Shown: positions 6,922-15,277, counted from the stretch's first letter. The stretch: DNA of 64,000 nt from Candidatus Flexicrinis affinis (GCA_016716525.1 JADJWE010000006.1:248001-312000); one strand, 5' to 3'. Translations and numbers: made by a program. Notes: generated by a model from the sequence alone, not told the origin.

Positions 6922-8151
6922 TTACTCATCTTCCCGCTGATCTGTTCGGTCTTGATGAATACTCCCACTGCGACCTCCGTACAGTATCTACCGCAGCTTT
7001 TCGTGTTATCGCGAACCGACGACGGCTACAGTCTTCGCGTCACGTCATGGGATGACGATCCATCCAGCGAGATTGCTGTATTCCCTCGTTCGTCACAGAC
7101 TGCGTTTGTCGAAATGATGCCGGCTTACGAGATCGAGTCAGCTAGAGCATTTCTGGTGCGTGCTGGTGCAGCGCTGGAAACGGTTGAGTCTCTTATGCAA
7201 TCGTATCCCAACATCACTGTCACGCTGCTCGCAACTTCTCCCGACGGGAAGATTCTTGCGGCAGCAGTTCGCTATGAATCCTGCGCGTACAGCCAGCGGA
7301 CTTGCTTCGGCCGCACCGATGTTGTGCTGCTGTCCACGACAGAACACCGTACCGTCTTTACATTGGGATCTACCGGCAATCCGAGCATCGTGGAGTTCGA
7401 GGGGATTTTCACGTCTAACGTCCGAGTAGATGCCGCTGCATGGCTTGCAGAATCTGACACTCTGCTGATCGCCGCAAGCAGCGAAATCAGCCGCCAAAAC
7501 GCACGCGGTAGTATTCTTGTGACGGTGCCGCTCCATGAGCCGCGGCCACCACAAGGCATCGCTTGGGCACTTAACTGGACCGTCTCGGTTCAAGACAAGC
7601 TGCTCGTCACCGTAGAAGATGTCGGCCGTTCCGACACTGTCATCGTACGTGAAGTTACGCCAGATGGCCAGTTGCGAACTATGCGTCTGATTCCGCTTGG
7701 AGACACTGTTGTCGATCGACAGCTTCGACTCAGTGTCATGGGCAAACAGGTGCTCATTTGGACGATTGGCAACCGCACAAGCATAACGTCGGTTGGGGGA
7801 TTGATTGCCCTCGACATTGAAAGCGATGTTCCAGACTTCACCCCTGTTTACTCCCATACGTATGTATCAAGGATCGTCCCACTATCGCAACTCGACGCAG
7901 CACTCGTCGAACTGACGGACGGTCATGTGGTTCAAGCAACGTTGAGCAATCGCGTGTTCAGCCTCGTGGATCTTGAATTGCCACAGGTGGCTGACTGGTG
8001 GCTCTCGCCAGATCACCGTTCAGTCTTGCTGCAATTTGCGAACGATGCCGGTTTTGCCGTATACGATGTGAATTCGGGAGCGGTCGAAATGGTCGATGAA
8101 CGTTCCAGACTGTCGATCGATTCAACTACTACGCTAGAGATACTCTGGTAG
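6901..8151 (+). CDS. Secreted propeller-like protein, divergent
   Basis: A protein of about 416 residues that begins with the same MRTFRT signal sequence as the gene at 5626 (hydrophobic core LLIFPLICSVLM). The mature part lacks canonical W-D blade ends but has propeller-like repeats (VTLLATSPDGKILAAAV, VDAAAWLAESDTLLIAA, DWWLSPDHRSVLLQF). It probably folds as a beta-propeller with degraded signatures. The shared 5' cassette with an otherwise different body points to domain shuffling behind a common export signal. Function unknown. Confidence 0.68.
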   Translation: MRTFRTSLLIFPLICSVLMNTPTATSVQYLPQLFVLSRTDDGYSLRVTSWDDDPSSEIAVFPRSSQTAFVEMMPAYEIESARAFLVRAGAALETVESLMQSYPNITVTLLATSPDGKILAAAVRYESCAYSQRTCFGRTDVVLLSTTEHRTVFTLGSTGNPSIVEFEGIFTSNVRVDAAAWLAESDTLLIAASSEISRQNARGSILVTVPLHEPRPPQGIAWALNWTVSVQDKLLVTVEDVGRSDTVIVREVTPDGQLRTMRLIPLGDTVVDRQLRLSVMGKQVLIWTIGNRTSITSVGGLIALDIESDVPDFTPVYSHTYVSRIVPLSQLDAALVELTDGHVVQATLSNRVFSLVDLELPQVADWWLSPDHRSVLLQFANDAGFAVYDVNSGAVEMVDERSRLSIDSTTTLEILW

Positions 8152-8177
8152 CTCTCCTTGGCGTTGTCGATGTATCG

Positions 8178-9167
8178 TTACGGCCGGTCGCGCATGAGGT
8201 CGAGCGTCTGCTGCTCGAAGTCCCACACCGTGCGCTGCGACTCCAGCTTGCGCAGCCGGTCGAGGCGCGGCGTGCCTTCCATCAGCTCGCGCGACCACTC
8301 GCGGGCAAACGCCCCGCTCACGATCTCGTCGAACGTGTTCTCCATCAGCCGCTCCAGCCGCAGCTCGCTGAAGCGGGCCATGCGGCTCAGCGTCGCGTAC
8401 TGCGAGGTCAGCGGCGAATCGAGCAGCGTGTTCATCAGGCCGTCGCGGTTGGCGCGGCGCAGATAATCGAAGAACCGGCCGGCGATGTGCAGGTCTGAGA
8501 TGGCGGCCTCAGGCGGGATGCCCTGATTCACCAGCAGGTCGGCGGCTGCCACCATGATGTGATGGAAGGCCGGGATCACCGCCTGCTGCACGAACAGCGC
8601 CAGAAACGCCTCGTGCTCGGGCAGAAGTTCGATCGCGCCCGCGCGCAGCAGTCCGGCCCCGCGCGCCACGGCCAACAGCCGATCGAGTGCCCGCCGCGTC
8701 GAATCGGCGGCGACCGAGATGAACGTCAGCGCCCCCTGCCCGCTCAGATACCCGGCGCGGATCGCGTCACCGGCGGGGCGCGGTGCCAGCACACCGACGT
8801 CCAGAAACGGCGGCGGCTCGACCGTGCCGAAGGCCATCGCGTAGCCGCTGGTGAACACCATCAGGTCGCCGCGCTTGAGATGCGGGGCAATCGACCCCAT
8901 GTACAGCGGTGGCAGCGCGTCGTCCGGCGTGGTGATGATGAGGATGTCGCACGACTGCGTGACCTCGGCGGCAGGCAGCGCGGGGATGCTGTCGCTGGCG
9001 GCCACTTCGGCCTCGTCCTCATACTCCGGCGCGGCCATCACGCGGATGCCGCTGTCGCGCAGGTTGAGCGCCAGCGCGCGCCCGACCGGCCCATAGCCGA
9101 AGATGCCGGCGGTCGCTCCGGCAATGGAATCCAGTGTGGCATCGTCGTCAAAGTAGATCGCAGTCAT
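8178..9167 (-). CDS. Ketol-acid reductoisomerase-like protein, probably non-canonical
   Basis: This protein has the layout of class I KARI (IlvC, branched-chain amino acid synthesis). It starts MTAIYFDDDATL, then a Rossmann motif GIFGYGPVGRALALNLRDSG, PDDALPPLYMGSIAPHLKRG, then a helical C-terminal domain with an IPPEAA helix and TSQYA. The conserved catalytic positions differ by my manual alignment: HGF reads SGY, APKGPG reads APRPAG, and the Mg-binding ETDLFGEQ region reads FLALFVQQ. It is therefore likely a paralogue with another substrate or role. The start at 9167 matches KARI N-termini; an upstream ATG at 9242 would overlap the divergent gene. The last codons are duplicated at 5454 and 6728. 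Confidence 0.62.
   Translation of the reverse strand: MTAIYFDDDATLDSIAGATAGIFGYGPVGRALALNLRDSGIRVMAAPEYEDEAEVAASDSIPALPAAEVTQSCDILIITTPDDALPPLYMGSIAPHLKRGDLMVFTSGYAMAFGTVEPPPFLDVGVLAPRPAGDAIRAGYLSGQGALTFISVAADSTRRALDRLLAVARGAGLLRAGAIELLPEHEAFLALFVQQAVIPAFHHIMVAAADLLVNQGIPPEAAISDLHIAGRFFDYLRRANRDGLMNTLLDSPLTSQYATLSRMARFSELRLERLMENTFDEIVSGAFAREWSRELMEGTPRLDRLRKLESQRTVWDFEQQTLDLMRDRP
8179..8233. repeat. 55-bp source segment of the propeller-cassette repeat
   Basis: The last 55 bases of the KARI-like gene are identical to 5454-5508 and differ by one base from the copy at 6728-6782. Similarity stops abruptly after CACCGTGC. This marks one junction of the tandem duplication. Confidence 0.85.
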
Positions 9168-9186
9168 CGCGCGCGGCATCCATCGG

Positions 9187-9215
9187 TTGCGGTCGGGTTG
9201 CGCCGGCATTATAAC
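9187..9215 (+). promoter_or_regulatory. Overlapping bidirectional -10 region
   Basis: The sequence GCATTATAACTG reads TATAAC on the plus strand (9210-9215) and TATAAT on the minus strand (9208-9213). The plus-strand -35 is weak (TTGCGG, 17-base spacer). The plus -10 ends 8 bases before the ATG at 9224, implying a leaderless transcript. The minus -10 would serve the KARI-like gene. Confidence 0.4.
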
Positions 9216-9223
9216 TGCTCGGC

Positions 9224-10621
9224 ATGAGACGCTGGATTCCAATTGCCATTTTGCTGCTGGCCGCGCTGACCCGATTCGCGGCGTGGTCGGCGCCCGTGCG
9301 CTTCCACGGCGACGAGGCGCTGTTCGCTACGTACGCCCGGAACGCCGCCGTCTACGGCGATTGGATGCTGCCCGGCCCGCTCGACAAGCCGCCGCTGAGC
9401 CTGTACGCCATGGCGCTCTCGATGCAGTTCACCGGCATGACGACGCTGCCGGACGGCGTGCTGACGATAGACACGGTCGCAGGCGAGTTCGCGGCGCGTC
9501 TGCCGTCGGTCTTCGCCGGGATCGTCACCGTCGCGGCGGTTATGGGATTGGCACAGGCGCTCGGCGGGCCGCGTGCGTCGCTGCTCGCCGGGGTCGTGAC
9601 GGCGGTCAGCCCGCAGATGACCGCGTTCAGCGCGACTGCGTTTACCGATCCGCTGCTGGTGCTGTTCGGCGCGCTGGCGCTGATGGCGGCGGCGCGCAGG
9701 CAGGGGATCGCGTCCGGCGTGTTGATCGCCGCGGCGTTCGCGTCCAAGCAGCAGGCTGTGCTGATCGCGCCGCTGGTCGTGCTGCTCCTGCCCTCGCGCG
9801 CGGGGTGGCGCCGGTTTGCGCTTGGCGCGCTCGCCGGTGTGGCGCTGCTGCTGGTGTGGGATGCCGCCCGCCCCGAGGTCAGCATCTTCGCGATAGCTGC
9901 CGACAACAACAACCCGTATCGCTGGATCGTCCCGCCGGCGGAGTGGCCTGCCCGCGCCGCGCAGTGGGGACAGTACCTCTCGACCGCGTTCGGCCCGCCG
10001 CTGTGGACCGCGCTGATCTGCATCGCCGGTCTGCTGCCGCTGCCCATTGGACGCAACCGCCGGACCGCCGCGCTGCGCGTGCTGACGCTGGCACTGCTGG
10101 CCGCGCACGTCGTGCTGCCATTCAACCTGTACGACCGCTATCTGCTGCTGCTGCTGCCGGGGATCGCCGTGCTGGCGGCGCTGCGGCTACGCGTGCTGCT
10201 GAATCGGCGCTGGACGGCGGTGCTCGCGCTCGCTGTCATGTTCGTCGGCGGGTCGAGCGTGCCGGCACGCTATCCGACCGACGTGCGCGACCGCGACCCG
10301 GGTCTGATCGAACTCGCAGCGTTCGTCAACCGTCAGCCGTTGGGCACGATAGTGTACAACCCGTGGCTGGGCTGGGAGATGGGCTACTACCTCGGCCCGT
10401 GGTCGGACAAGCGCGTGGTTTATTACCCGTCGCCGGATGAATTTGCCGCCGACGCACCAACCAATCCGGACACCGCCGACCGCCTGCTGATCGCGCCGGC
10501 ATGGGCGCCGGTCACGGCATGGCTCGACGCGGCGAGCCCGGCGTTTGACGCGCGGGTCGCGTACCGATCGGCCGACTACGCCGCGTGGTGGCTGACGCCG
10601 ACAGCGTTACAGCCCGAGTGA
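9224..10621 (+). CDS. GT39/ArnT-type membrane glycosyltransferase
   Basis: A 465-residue integral membrane protein. The first loop carries RFHGDEALFATYARN and LDKPPLSLY, the acidic DE motif and following K-P-P segment typical of GT39/ArnT/PMT_2 enzymes that transfer sugar from a polyprenyl-phosphate donor. About ten hydrophobic segments follow, then a periplasm-facing C-terminal part without clear motifs. The acceptor (protein, lipid or wall polymer) cannot be inferred. It converges with the SDR gene, overlapping it by 15 bases. GC is high and typical of core genes here, unlike the propeller locus to its left. Confidence 0.75.
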   Translation: MRRWIPIAILLLAALTRFAAWSAPVRFHGDEALFATYARNAAVYGDWMLPGPLDKPPLSLYAMALSMQFTGMTTLPDGVLTIDTVAGEFAARLPSVFAGIVTVAAVMGLAQALGGPRASLLAGVVTAVSPQMTAFSATAFTDPLLVLFGALALMAAARRQGIASGVLIAAAFASKQQAVLIAPLVVLLLPSRAGWRRFALGALAGVALLLVWDAARPEVSIFAIAADNNNPYRWIVPPAEWPARAAQWGQYLSTAFGPPLWTALICIAGLLPLPIGRNRRTAALRVLTLALLAAHVVLPFNLYDRYLLLLLPGIAVLAALRLRVLLNRRWTAVLALAVMFVGGSSVPARYPTDVRDRDPGLIELAAFVNRQPLGTIVYNPWLGWEMGYYLGPWSDKRVVYYPSPDEFAADAPTNPDTADRLLIAPAWAPVTAWLDAASPAFDARVAYRSADYAAWWLTPTALQPE

Positions 10622-11320
10622 CGCGCCGCCGTCGACGCGCAGCACCTGCCCGGTGACGAACCGGGCCGCGTCGCTGAGCAGGAACATCGCCGCGCCGACC
10701 GCGTCCTCCAACGTACCGGCGCGCGTCGTCGGGCCGTGCGGGATGTCGTCTTCGCCCACCGCGCCGAGCATCACAGCATTACAGCGCACGTTGTAGCGTG
10801 CGAGTTCGCGGGCGACCTGCTGGGTCAGCCCGACCACCCCGGCCTTGCTGGCGACGAAGCCGACGCCTTCGGGGCGCGCCCCGGTCGACGCGAGGTTCAG
10901 GATCGTGCCGCCGCCCTCGTCGGCCAACACACGGCCGAGCAGTTGGGACATGAAGAACGCGCCACTCAGGTTGACCTCGAGGATGCGCCGCCAGTCCCAC
11001 TCGTCGAGCAGCAGCAGTTCGCCGCCCTTGAAGATTCCGGCGGCGTTCACGAGCGTGTCGACTCGTCCGAACGCACTGCGGGCGTGCTCGATCGCCGCCG
11101 CCGCCTGAAACCGGTTGGAGATGTCGCCATGAAACGCGACGGCCTGTGCCCCGGTGACTTGAATCGCGTCAAGCAGACGGTCGCAGCGGTCGGGGTTGAT
11201 GTCGACGGCGCACACCGACGCGCCCGCTTTCGCAATCGCCTCGGCTATCGCAAAGCCAAACCCGGCCCCCGCGCCGGTCACGAGCGCGGTACGCCCGCTA
11301 AAGTCAAAGGTTACGGTCAT
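10607..11320 (-). CDS. SDR-family protein lacking the catalytic Tyr
   Basis: A 237-residue short-chain dehydrogenase fold. It has the dinucleotide motif TGAGAGFG (15-22), VDINPDR after beta-2 (suggesting NAD preference), NAAG (92-95), N117, and S145 in NLAST. The YxxxK motif reads FVASK: Phe155 stands where the proton-donating Tyr should be, while Lys159 is kept. The C-terminal FVTGQVLRVDGG is standard. The gene could be a FabG-like enzyme with altered chemistry or a non-catalytic homologue. Codon TTC at this position is clear in the sequence. Confidence 0.82.
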   Translation of the reverse strand: MTVTFDFSGRTALVTGAGAGFGFAIAEAIAKAGASVCAVDINPDRCDRLLDAIQVTGAQAVAFHGDISNRFQAAAAIEHARSAFGRVDTLVNAAGIFKGGELLLLDEWDWRRILEVNLSGAFFMSQLLGRVLADEGGGTILNLASTGARPEGVGFVASKAGVVGLTQQVARELARYNVRCNAVMLGAVGEDDIPHGPTTRAGTLEDAVGAAMFLLSDAARFVTGQVLRVDGGASLGL

Positions 11321-11379
11321 CGGTGGTGCTCCCGCTGGTGTTTCGCATCGACAACTGTAACCGTGATCTGGCCGTGGGT

Positions 11380-11709
11380 CTAGAACTGGTCGATCAGGAT
11401 GTCGTTGCCGTCGGGGTCTTTGAACGCGATGTGGGCTGGGCCGGTGGCCGCCTCGTCGGCCTCGATCGCCAATGCGACACCGTTAGCCTTGAGCACCTTC
11501 TGGATGCTGCGGACATCCGGCGGGTTGAAGGTGAGGATGTTGTTTTCGAACATGCCTTGAAACAGCCCGATCTTGGCGTCGCCGTTCTTGAGAATCAGCC
11601 ATGACTCATCGTCGCCGTCGAGCTTGGTAAACCCGAGCAGTTCGTAAAATGCGCGCGATGCCTTGATGTCCTTGACCGCCAGACTCACCGAAAAGTGACC
11701 GAGATCCAT
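11380..11709 (-). CDS. VOC/glyoxalase-superfamily protein
   Basis: A 109-residue single-domain vicinal oxygen chelate protein with the two beta-alpha-beta halves HFSVSLAVKDIKASRAFYELLGF and HIAFKDPDGNDILIDQF. The conserved His at the start of each half and the Glu/Asp-rich ends suggest a metal site, but the terminal Glu is replaced by Asp (ILIDQF). The start is set by GGGAG eight bases before ATG. Its substrate is unknown; such proteins act as glyoxalases, antibiotic-resistance proteins or dioxygenase subunits. Confidence 0.78.
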   Translation of the reverse strand: MDLGHFSVSLAVKDIKASRAFYELLGFTKLDGDDESWLILKNGDAKIGLFQGMFENNILTFNPPDVRSIQKVLKANGVALAIEADEAATGPAHIAFKDPDGNDILIDQF

Positions 11710-11813
11710 GCGTCGTGCTCCCTTCACCCAACCATCTGAGATCTGTGCCGGGGCGGCGCCCCGCACAGAACAACTTTAGCACGAATGTTCGATTCGGGGC
11801 AAACGCCGGGCTT

Positions 11814-12359
11814 CTAGTTGCGTACGATCGCGCGTTCGCGCCACAGCGACATGACACGCTCGATCGTCTGCTCAGCGTCGAGATAGGTGGTGTCGAGGTC
11901 GATCACGCCCGGCAGGCCGCGCACGCCCCACTCCTTCTGCAGTTCGCCAATCTCGATAGCGCGCTCGTTGGGGTCGGCATAGCGGCTGCCCATGGCGATA
12001 TGCAGTTGGCGCAGTACGGCGTCGAGTGTCGTGACGAGGCAGATGACCGGGCCGGTTTCGGCGAGGCGCGCCAGATGATCGCCGCGCAGCAGCGTCCGTG
12101 CGCTGACCCGAATAACTGTTTGCCGGCGCAGGCACGCTTCCTCGATCAGGTCGGCTTCGATGGCGCGCAGGCGTGTCTCGCCGTAGAACTGGCGCACTTC
12201 TTCCGGCGGCAGGCCGGCGCGTTCGGTGACCTGTACGTCAATGTTGAGAAACGGCAGGCGCAGGCGTTCGGCCACGATCTGGCCGATACGCGGCGCGTTC
12301 GGGCCGGTATAGCCGGTGAGGATGAGGTTGCGGTCGGTGAGCGGTAGGGCGCTGAGCAC
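11814..12359 (-). CDS. Shikimate kinase-like protein with degenerate P-loop
   Basis: A 181-residue protein that aligns along its length with shikimate kinases: LILTGYTG, RIGQIVAERLRLPFLNIDVQVTER, YGETRLRAIEADLIEEA, and VIRVSARTLL near the glycine-rich region. The Walker A motif GxxGxGKS reads GYTGPNAP, so the ATP-binding Lys and Ser/Thr are missing. It is probably not an active kinase of this type. It could be a structural or regulatory relative, or bind another ligand. It is followed on the same strand by no close gene but is preceded by the HAD hydrolase gene 12 bases upstream, so the two are probably cotranscribed. Confidence 0.6.
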   Translation of the reverse strand: MLSALPLTDRNLILTGYTGPNAPRIGQIVAERLRLPFLNIDVQVTERAGLPPEEVRQFYGETRLRAIEADLIEEACLRRQTVIRVSARTLLRGDHLARLAETGPVICLVTTLDAVLRQLHIAMGSRYADPNERAIEIGELQKEWGVRGLPGVIDLDTTYLDAEQTIERVMSLWRERAIVRN

Positions 12360-12371
12360 AGCCCCTCCAGC

Positions 12372-13118
12372 CTACAGCCACATGGCGATCAAACCGGGCA
12401 GTTCGTCGAGGGTTTGGATCGTCGCGTCCGGCTTGATGTCGTACTCTCGCCCGCTGCCGCCGGTGGCCGGCTTGCGCCACACGGCCTTCATGCCCACGCT
12501 CTTGGCGCCGAGGATGTCGGCGGTGAGGTTGTCGCCGACGAACACCGCTTCTTTCGGGCCAACGCCGATCTTCATCAGCGCGCGGCGGAAGACTTCCGGG
12601 TGCGGTTTGAGGAAACCGGCGTCCGCCGCACTTAGGCGGCAGCGCGGAAAATACTGCGTCAGGTCGTGTGCATCGAGTTCGGCGTCACGCATGCGCATCG
12701 GCAAGAACGAGTTGGTGATGATTCCCATCTCGAAGCCGTGGCCGCGCAAGCGGGCAAGCACACGATGCACTTCGGCAAACGGGCGCGTACCTTCGGCCGC
12801 ACCCCATCCGTAAGCCGTGATGTACTGATCGCGGTCGATGTGCTCGTCCGGCACGCCGAGCGCGGACGCGGTCTCGACCAGCAGCGATCCGATGTGCGGC
12901 GCGACCAGCGAGTCGCGGGCGGCGTTCCACAGCAAGCGCGACCGGCGCGCGAACTCCTGCACGAACTTCTCGCTATCGAATTCGACCGGATAAACGTCGG
13001 CGATGTGGTCGTAGACGTTGCGCAGGTGGAGCGGTTCAAGCTCCCACCAGTTGCCCCTGAAGTCCGACCAATCGATCAGCGTTTCATCGAGATCGAACAG
13101 AATAGCCCGAATTGGCAT
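12372..13118 (-). CDS. HAD-superfamily hydrolase (subfamily IA)
   Basis: A 248-residue HAD phosphatase. Motif I is ILFDLDETLID (nucleophile Asp9, acid/base Asp11), motif II is in GIITNS, motif III is the Lys of GFLKPHPEVF, and motif IV is FVGDNLTADILGA. A helical cap lies between motifs I and II. It probably removes phosphate from a small metabolite; the substrate is not predictable. It is transcribed leftward with the shikimate kinase-like gene 12 bases downstream. Confidence 0.85.
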   Translation of the reverse strand: MPIRAILFDLDETLIDWSDFRGNWWELEPLHLRNVYDHIADVYPVEFDSEKFVQEFARRSRLLWNAARDSLVAPHIGSLLVETASALGVPDEHIDRDQYITAYGWGAAEGTRPFAEVHRVLARLRGHGFEMGIITNSFLPMRMRDAELDAHDLTQYFPRCRLSAADAGFLKPHPEVFRRALMKIGVGPKEAVFVGDNLTADILGAKSVGMKAVWRKPATGGSGREYDIKPDATIQTLDELPGLIAMWL

Positions 13119-13151
13119 TACGTTCCCTCAGTGCTTGGCGCAGGCAGGGCG

Positions 13152-14096
13152 TTACGCCCCGGCGCGCCACCAAAGCAGCGTGTCGGCCAATCCAGCGTGC
13201 AGCGAGTAGCCCGGCTTCCAGCCGAGCTTTTCCGCGGCCTTTGCAGAGCTTACCCGCGCCGAGAAACTCAACTGCTCATTGTGAGAGCGCCCTGCCAACA
13301 CCATATTCAACAGTTTGGGCAGACGGCTCGGCGTTTGCATGCCGGTTTCTTGCGCAAACACGTCGAGGAATTCGGCGCTGGTCATGGGATGCCCGTCGGT
13401 CACGTTGAACAGCTCGCCGGCAGGCTGGGCCTCGCATGCGCGGCGAACCGCTTCGGCGGCGTCCTCCACATACACGTAGTTGACCACGCCCTCGCCGGTC
13501 GCGATCGGGCGGCCCTGCCGCATGGCGGAGGAGATATCCTTCAACTGCGCCATGTGCGGGCCGTACAGATAGCCAAGCCGTAGCACACATGCCGGCACGC
13601 CGCCGTTCAGGACGGCTTTTTCCGCTTTTACGATCGCTTTGAGCAGGGGATGGCCGGACGTCTCAGGCCGGGTGTCTTCGGTGACTTCGTGGCCGTCGGC
13701 GGCGCCGTAGACGAATGCATAGCTGGCGGCCACGATGAACTTCGCCCCGCCGTCCTTCGCGGCCTGCACAGTCGCCTTGGCGCGGGCGATCAGCTCGTCG
13801 GCGTCCCACTGCACGGGACGCAGGCTCTGATTGAGGTCCTGCCGGCCCAAATCGACCATCACATCGGCCTTCGCCATACGCACGACCGAGGCCAGTTCGC
13901 TGCCGCGCAGTTCATCGACGTACACCGGCAGCGCCCCCAAAGCGCGAAGCTGCGCAGCGTCTGCATGGGTGTTTGTAGAACCGGAGACGTGATGCCCCGC
14001 CTCTACTAATGCTTTGACGACTGCCAACCCCGGCCCGCGGGTCGCGCCGATGACCACGATCGATAATGCCTTGCGCTCGGTCAGTGCAGTGTCCAC
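13152..14096 (-). CDS. NAD-dependent epimerase/dehydratase-family protein
   Basis: An extended SDR of about 314 residues. It has the N-terminal Rossmann motif VVIGATRGPGLAVVKAL, a central ASYAFVYG segment supplying the Ser/Tyr region, and a C-terminal substrate domain with VNYVYVEDAAEAVRRA and ELFNVTDGHPMT. The GTG start at 14096 is preferred because GAGGTGG lies eight bases before it; a GTG at 14138 would extend the protein by 14 residues without a binding site. The classic YxxxK is not obvious (KAIVKAEKAVL occupies that region), so the protein may reduce or bind nucleotide sugars in a non-standard way. Confidence 0.72.
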   Translation of the reverse strand: MDTALTERKALSIVVIGATRGPGLAVVKALVEAGHHVSGSTNTHADAAQLRALGALPVYVDELRGSELASVVRMAKADVMVDLGRQDLNQSLRPVQWDADELIARAKATVQAAKDGGAKFIVAASYAFVYGAADGHEVTEDTRPETSGHPLLKAIVKAEKAVLNGGVPACVLRLGYLYGPHMAQLKDISSAMRQGRPIATGEGVVNYVYVEDAAEAVRRACEAQPAGELFNVTDGHPMTSAEFLDVFAQETGMQTPSRLPKLLNMVLAGRSHNEQLSFSARVSSAKAAEKLGWKPGYSLHAGLADTLLWWRAGA

Positions 14097-14164
14097 GCCC
14101 GCCCCCACCTCAAATACCTGTAGCTCGAATGACAACACGGCCGTCGATTATGCCAGAACGCGGC

Positions 14165-14767
14165 CTAGTTTGCGAGTTCGTTCAGGTAGGCGGTCATACC
14201 GGCTTCGTCGAATGGACCGTACTTGACCGATCGCACGATCTGCTCCGAGTCGACCAGATAGGTCGTCGGCATCTGATAGATCCCGAACCAACGGTAAAGC
14301 GCGCTGTCGTTGTCCTGCACGAAGAGAATGTCCGGCAAGTCGAGATCGTTCTCGTCGAAGAAGGTGCGGATGGCTTCTGGAGATTCGGTATTGTTGGACG
14401 CGATCACCACCGCACCGTCCGGTCCTTGGGCCGCGGCGAAGGCTTGCATTTCGGGCAGCTCGCGCACGCAGGGCGGGCACCACGTGCCCCAGAAATTCAC
14501 GAACATTGGCCGCCCGGCATACGCAGCGAGATCGACCGGTTGTCCGTCGAGATCGACCAGTTCGAATTCCGGCAGCGGCTGATCGAGCGAGCCGACGCGG
14601 CCGACGAGCGGGGTGGAGTCGCCGGTCGATGTATTGGACGACGGCGTATTGGCGAGCAGCATCGCGACCGCACCGAGCACGCCCAGCATGGGAATGATCA
14701 GCAAGACAAGCAGCACCGGAGAAAACCGGCGCGAGGGTTTAGCCGAAGGCAGTTCGGGATCGGACAT
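14165..14767 (-). CDS. Membrane-anchored TlpA/ResA-type thiol-disulfide oxidoreductase
   Basis: A 200-residue protein with one N-terminal membrane anchor (residues about 15-39, FSPVLLVLLIIPMLGVLGAV), a Ser/Thr linker, and an AhpC/TSA-TlpA thioredoxin domain facing outside. The active site CPPC is at 97-100 in NFWGTWCPPC, and the cis-Pro loop is YQMPTTYLVD. Such proteins reduce extracytoplasmic cysteines, for example during cytochrome c maturation. No ccm genes are nearby. The start MSDPEL is chosen over an ATG five codons earlier. Confidence 0.83.
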   Translation of the reverse strand: MSDPELPSAKPSRRFSPVLLVLLIIPMLGVLGAVAMLLANTPSSNTSTGDSTPLVGRVGSLDQPLPEFELVDLDGQPVDLAAYAGRPMFVNFWGTWCPPCVRELPEMQAFAAAQGPDGAVVIASNNTESPEAIRTFFDENDLDLPDILFVQDNDSALYRWFGIYQMPTTYLVDSEQIVRSVKYGPFDEAGMTAYLNELAN

Positions 14768-14829
14768 CGTACACTCCTGCATCCATGCCGACTAGCCTAC
14801 TGCGTTTCCACGCGCTGACAAGGTAGAAT

Positions 14830-14863
14830 CGCACGGCCCCGATCCAGCGACCGGGGCCGTGCG
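14830..14863. terminator. Strong GC-rich hairpin after the Flp pilin gene
   Basis: The 12-base perfect arms CGCACGGCCCCG (14830-14841) and CGGGGCCGTGCG (14852-14863) lie 30 bases past the pilin stop on the minus strand. No long T tract follows on either side, so termination efficiency is uncertain. It may also insulate the TlpA gene. Confidence 0.6.
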
Positions 14864-14893
14864 GTTTGATGATCTCGGACTCCGATAGCGCCG

Positions 14894-15121
14894 CTAGCAG
14901 GCGCCAACTTGGTTCGACAATGTATCCGCGATTGCACACACGCCGTTGCGATACAACACGTTGTTGACGGTGTCACCGACCAGCGCAAGCGCGACGATGG
15001 CGACGACGGCGACCAGTACAAGGATGAACGCGTATTCGACCAGCCCTTGCCCTGCCTCCACGCGAGTCAGACGGTGCAACACCGCCAGCTGCGCCTGTTC
15101 GAGGGTACTGATGATCAGCAT
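14894..15121 (-). CDS. Flp/Fap-type pilin subunit
   Basis: A 75-residue type IVb pilin. The class III leader ends at G-QGLVEYAF, with the conserved Glu at +5 and Tyr at +6 of the mature protein. A hydrophobic helix follows (ILVLVAVVAIVALALVG), then a short tail with two Cys (VCAIA ... VGAC) that could form a disulfide. The start is set by GGAGGTGGGGGA just before the ATG. It would be processed by a prepilin peptidase and assembled by a Tad-type machine, not encoded in this window. The same leader type is used by the giant protein at 53555-58174. Confidence 0.85.
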   Translation of the reverse strand: MLIISTLEQAQLAVLHRLTRVEAGQGLVEYAFILVLVAVVAIVALALVGDTVNNVLYRNGVCAIADTLSNQVGAC

Positions 15122-15277
15122 AGCTCCCCCACCTCCGAATAAGGCTTTGACGATGACGGGCGAGGGCCTCAGATGCTGGCGGGATGAAGGATAAACGCCA
15201 AGCGGGGCTGACATCGCCCCCTACCTTGGTACCACTATACCGCATTTCTGAAAATCGTGATGATAAACGTTGCGATT

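Noticed and set aside
8158..8466. Plus-strand frame starting in the duplicated 55-bp segment
   Set aside because: It is antisense to the KARI-like gene and only appears because the repeat contains an ATG on this strand.
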